Assembly (NCBI RefSeq): GCF_020404765.1
Contig: NZ_JAIVEM010000072.1
Coordinates: 1 to 64,000 of the forward strand
DNA: 64,000 nucleotides
Direction of reading: 5' to 3'
Origin: Paenibacillus sp. BJ-4
GTDB taxonomy: Bacteria; Bacillota; Bacilli; Paenibacillales; Paenibacillaceae
The position numbers and the translations under genes were made by a program. Positions 61,778 to 64,000 of this stretch are shown piece after piece (the stretch's first letter is position 1; every line of letters starts with the position of its first letter). The notes under the pieces were generated by a model, which saw only the letters and a list, made by a program, of their open reading frames with translations, had not been told where the DNA came from and did not search any database.

Positions 61778-62311
61778 AGGTGTGGAACACCCCTAATTTT
61801 TGGATTAAGCTCGTGTGACGAACTGTACCTGAATTATATAGAGCAGTGGAGGGGATTTCCATACAAAATCTCCAAGGCTGTAGTAAAATAGGCACATTGT
61901 TAAAATCGAAACCCTTGATTCTACTAGCCTTTAACCACAACAAGAGATGTATTGAAATTGCTTAAATGGCCGCATAGGGATGTAGAAGTAGTGGCTTTAA
62001 CTGCAACATATGATTATTAAAGTTGATGAAAATTGGGCTTATTCGTAAATTCAAAGATGCTTAAAGCACCACATAAGATAGTATTTAAATCCGCTCATGA
62101 GAAGTAAGTGGGATTACCGAGGTCAACTCAACCCTAACATAAGATGTAATCAAATTACTGGCAGTTGCAATTCTACTATACTATACTGAAAGAGTTTACA
62201 AGCCGATATTAGGAATAGGGTGTTAAGATATCTTGGACATGCTTTAGGCAAGAGATCAGGCATGTCAAATCATGAGCTGCGGCACAGGACCGTCAATAAA
62301 GGAGAGCAACG
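61778..62311. other. intergenic stretch, no gene seen
   Basis: About 530 bp of AT-rich sequence without a credible open frame. It contains three loosely similar motifs around (A)CATA(A)G-GAT-G/A-TA (about 61974, 62081 and 62139), possibly decayed repeats. The promoter of the response regulator should lie in its left part. Confidence 0.45.
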
Positions 62312-62815
62312 ATGTTTGTTATACGGGGAACACAAAAACTGCTGAAGGAATGGGATGCCGAACCACTTCACGTTGACATTTATCCGCCTTTAAATAGTTG
62401 GCATGCCAGCTTGTTTTTACTGAATCGGAGAAAAAATATTGTGTTTATGCATGATGCATCCCGCTTGAGCATTACGCTGTTTGGGATTAAAAAATCGCAG
62501 TACAAAAACCTGCCGACTCTTTTTGTCCAAGCCCTGAAGGAATTGATGATCAGCGAAGGTTTTGATGAGCAGATCGTAAAGGCATACACACAGGAAGGCG
62601 AGCAGATGCTGGCTACGACGACGAACAGCTATAGTGTGATGAGAACCTTGGATGAGATTATTTTTGTCATGAAGGAATTGGATATGGAGCATGGGTGCGA
62701 GCTGGAAAAAAATCAGTGGAACAACCGGATTGTGTTTAAAACGGTGCAATACCAGTATCCTGTTGATGTTTTTAAAGAAGCGTTAGAAAAGCATTATAAG
62801 CTAGAAAGTGTTTGA
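62312..62815 (+). CDS. conserved protein of unknown function (DUF6933-like)
   Basis: A 167-residue cytoplasmic protein. The opening MFVIRGTQKLLKEWD and SWHASLFLLNRRKNIVFMHD, with FGIKKSQYKNLPTLFVQALK and TNSYSVMRTLDEIIFVMKEL, recall a family of small bacterial proteins annotated as DUF6933; I am not certain. RBS AAGGAGAGC lies 5 nt before ATG. It has no partner genes. Confidence 0.6.
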   Translation: MFVIRGTQKLLKEWDAEPLHVDIYPPLNSWHASLFLLNRRKNIVFMHDASRLSITLFGIKKSQYKNLPTLFVQALKELMISEGFDEQIVKAYTQEGEQMLATTTNSYSVMRTLDEIIFVMKELDMEHGCELEKNQWNNRIVFKTVQYQYPVDVFKEALEKHYKLESV

Positions 62816-62920
62816 GTGAATTGCTATTTTAGGCAAAAAATAAGTTCCACTTATTCCCTCTATGTTATATAATCTACTGTAGTTCCAAAAGACTATATAT
62901 AGAGAGAGGTAAGGGGTAAT

Positions 62921-63229
62921 ATGAAAATTAAATTAAGAAATAAAACGGGAATGATCAAGGAGCGCAAAGTGGGTTTTTCATGGACCACGCTCTTTTTCGG
63001 TTTTTTCCCTGCGCTGTTTAGAGGGGATTGGAAGTGGGCTGTTATTATTTTTCTGGTATCGATCCTTACGAGCGGGGCGTCCAGCTTTGTATTTTGCTTC
63101 ATATATAACCGCTTACATATTAATGATCTGCTGACCCAGGGCTATGGCCCTGCGACCAAGAAAGCCCAAGCTGTCCTGATTTCCAAAGGATTTATTGCCG
63201 AAAATTACGCTGCTAACGCTGCAGGTTAA
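62921..63229 (+). CDS. small membrane protein (HrgC-like)
   Basis: A 102-residue protein. A basic N-terminus with ERKVGFSWTTLFFGFFPALF leads to RGDWKWAVIIFLVSILTSGA and SSFVFCFIYNRLHINDLLTQ, giving two membrane segments. The motif K-x-GFSWT-x-x-FFG followed by FRGDWK is typical of small proteins annotated HrgC; their function is not known. RBS GAGAGAGG precedes the start. Confidence 0.65.
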   Translation: MKIKLRNKTGMIKERKVGFSWTTLFFGFFPALFRGDWKWAVIIFLVSILTSGASSFVFCFIYNRLHINDLLTQGYGPATKKAQAVLISKGFIAENYAANAAG

Positions 63230-63261
63230 TGTAAGAGCCAGTCATTAAACGACACATGCCC

Positions 63262-63308
63262 AAAGAGTATCCACCAAAGTCTATGTGACGGGGGATGCTC
63301 TTTTTTTA
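63262..63308 (+). terminator. terminator of the small membrane protein gene
   Basis: AAAGAGTATCC pairs with GGATGCTCTTT, with T7 overlapping the end of the stem. Confidence 0.75.
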
Positions 63309-63438
63309 TAGCTCACATGATGATAACGCTTGCGATGAGATGAATCATAGCGCAATAAACGGCACACTTTGGTAGAATAACATATAGAGTGTTTGACACC
63401 ATGGGTCTGACCTAAAAATGGGGGGTACATAACGAGGA

Positions 63439-64000
63439 ATGAAGAGGATTATTGATGTAGCCAAGGAAGCGGGAATTGAAGAAGAACATCTAGAGACGTA
63501 TGGAAAATATAAAGCAAAGCTGAATCCGTCCCTGTGGGAGCAGTTGAAGGATCGTCCGAATGGAAAGCTGGTACTGGTTACGGCGATGAATCCGACGCCG
63601 GCGGGGGAAGGAAAAACACTAACAACCATTGGACTGTCACAGGCGCTGAATGCGCTGGGTCACAAAACCGTTGCTGCGCTGCGTGAGCCGTCCCTTGGGC
63701 CCTGCTTTGGTATGAAAGGGGGAGCCACTGGGGGAGGACAGGCCCAGATTGTTCCTGCAGAAGACATTAATCTGCATTTTACGGGTGATATACACGCGAT
63801 TTCGGCAGCACATAATTTGCTGGCAGCGATGATTGATAACCATTTGTTTCATGGAAATGCTTTGCGTCTGAAGCCGGAACGGATCGTGTGGAAACGGGCT
63901 GTAGATATGAATGACCGGAGCTTGCGAAGTATTGTGACCGGATTGGGCACGGGTAATGGAGCGGTGAGAGAAAGTGGCTTTCTGATTACCTCGGCCTCGG
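63439..64000 (+). CDS. fhs: formate--tetrahydrofolate ligase, 5' part
   Basis: The frame is open to the window end (187 residues of about 550). [20 protein letters not shown] is followed by [10 protein letters not shown], the ATP-binding loop [38 protein letters not shown] and [20 protein letters not shown], all diagnostic for Fhs. The enzyme joins formate to tetrahydrofolate with ATP in one-carbon metabolism. ATG 63439 is the only start after an in-frame TAA at 63430; GAGG is close to it, so spacing is poor. The N-terminus is about 10 residues shorter than in common relatives. Confidence 0.93.
   Translation, partial: MKRIIDVAKEAGIEEEHLETYGKYKAKLNPSLWEQLKDRPNGKLVLVTAMNPTPAGEGKTLTTIGLSQALNALGHKTVAALREPSLGPCFGMKGGATGGGQAQIVPAEDINLHFTGDIHAISAAHNLLAAMIDNHLFHGNALRLKPERIVWKRAVDMNDRSLRSIVTGLGTGNGAVRESGFLITSAS

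Overview
The window looks like a chromosomal segment of an endospore-forming Firmicute, most likely Paenibacillus of the P. polymyxa group. This is an inference from gene content: SpoVB-like and YjcZ-like sporulation proteins, OpuA/GbsR osmoprotection, a PBSX-type prophage and an AimR-like peptide signalling locus. No rRNA, tRNA or CRISPR array was seen.

Left flank (1-4.1 kb): the 3' part of a nitronate monooxygenase gene, a VOC-family protein, a twice-frameshifted IS110-family transposase and an alpha/beta hydrolase.

Prophage late region (about 4.15-29.65 kb, nearly all on +): a contractile-tail module in the order of Bacillus PBSX. It runs terminase, portal, MuF-like protein, protease/scaffold, capsid, connectors, sheath, tube, tail chaperone (with an A AAA AAC -1 frameshift site), tape measure, baseplate hub and wedge, fibres, holin, M15 endolysin and a second small membrane protein. 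No integrase, repressor or replication genes are in the window, and the large terminase and tail fibre appear frameshifted, so it may be a defective or domesticated element. Cargo genes interrupt it: a secreted protein and a collagen-like protein before the terminase, and an AT-rich membrane protein with a C-terminal HEPN-type RX4H motif between tube and chaperone. A 15-bp inverted repeat covers the ribosome binding site of that last gene.

Signalling and small-gene region (29.7-33.4 kb): an XRE-HTH/TPR regulator of the RRNPP (AimR/AloR-like) type overlaps a 38-residue exported propeptide. A relic of a second regulator 3' end and a second propeptide follow. Next come a YjcZ-like microprotein, two paralogous small basic proteins on the minus strand, and a frameshifted small HTH gene with a paralogue relic.

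Sugar/cell-envelope region (33.4-44.5 kb): a cre box, a sigma-A promoter and a BglG/LicT-type antiterminator (RAT) overlapping a terminator precede an AraC regulator and a secreted esterase. Then come SpoVB-like, amidase and polysaccharide deacetylase genes (minus), a broken PH-like gene, an Sm-like membrane protein and a UgpA-E-B-like ABC importer.

Transport and regulation region (44.6-64 kb): TetR/HlyD/ABC-2 exporter; OpuA glycine-betaine importer (permease fused to two binding domains, plus ATPase) divergent from a GbsR-like regulator; carboxylesterase; chemotaxis receptor; EamA transporter under an FMN riboswitch; a BcrAB-like ABC transporter with its two-component system; two small proteins; and the 5' part of fhs.
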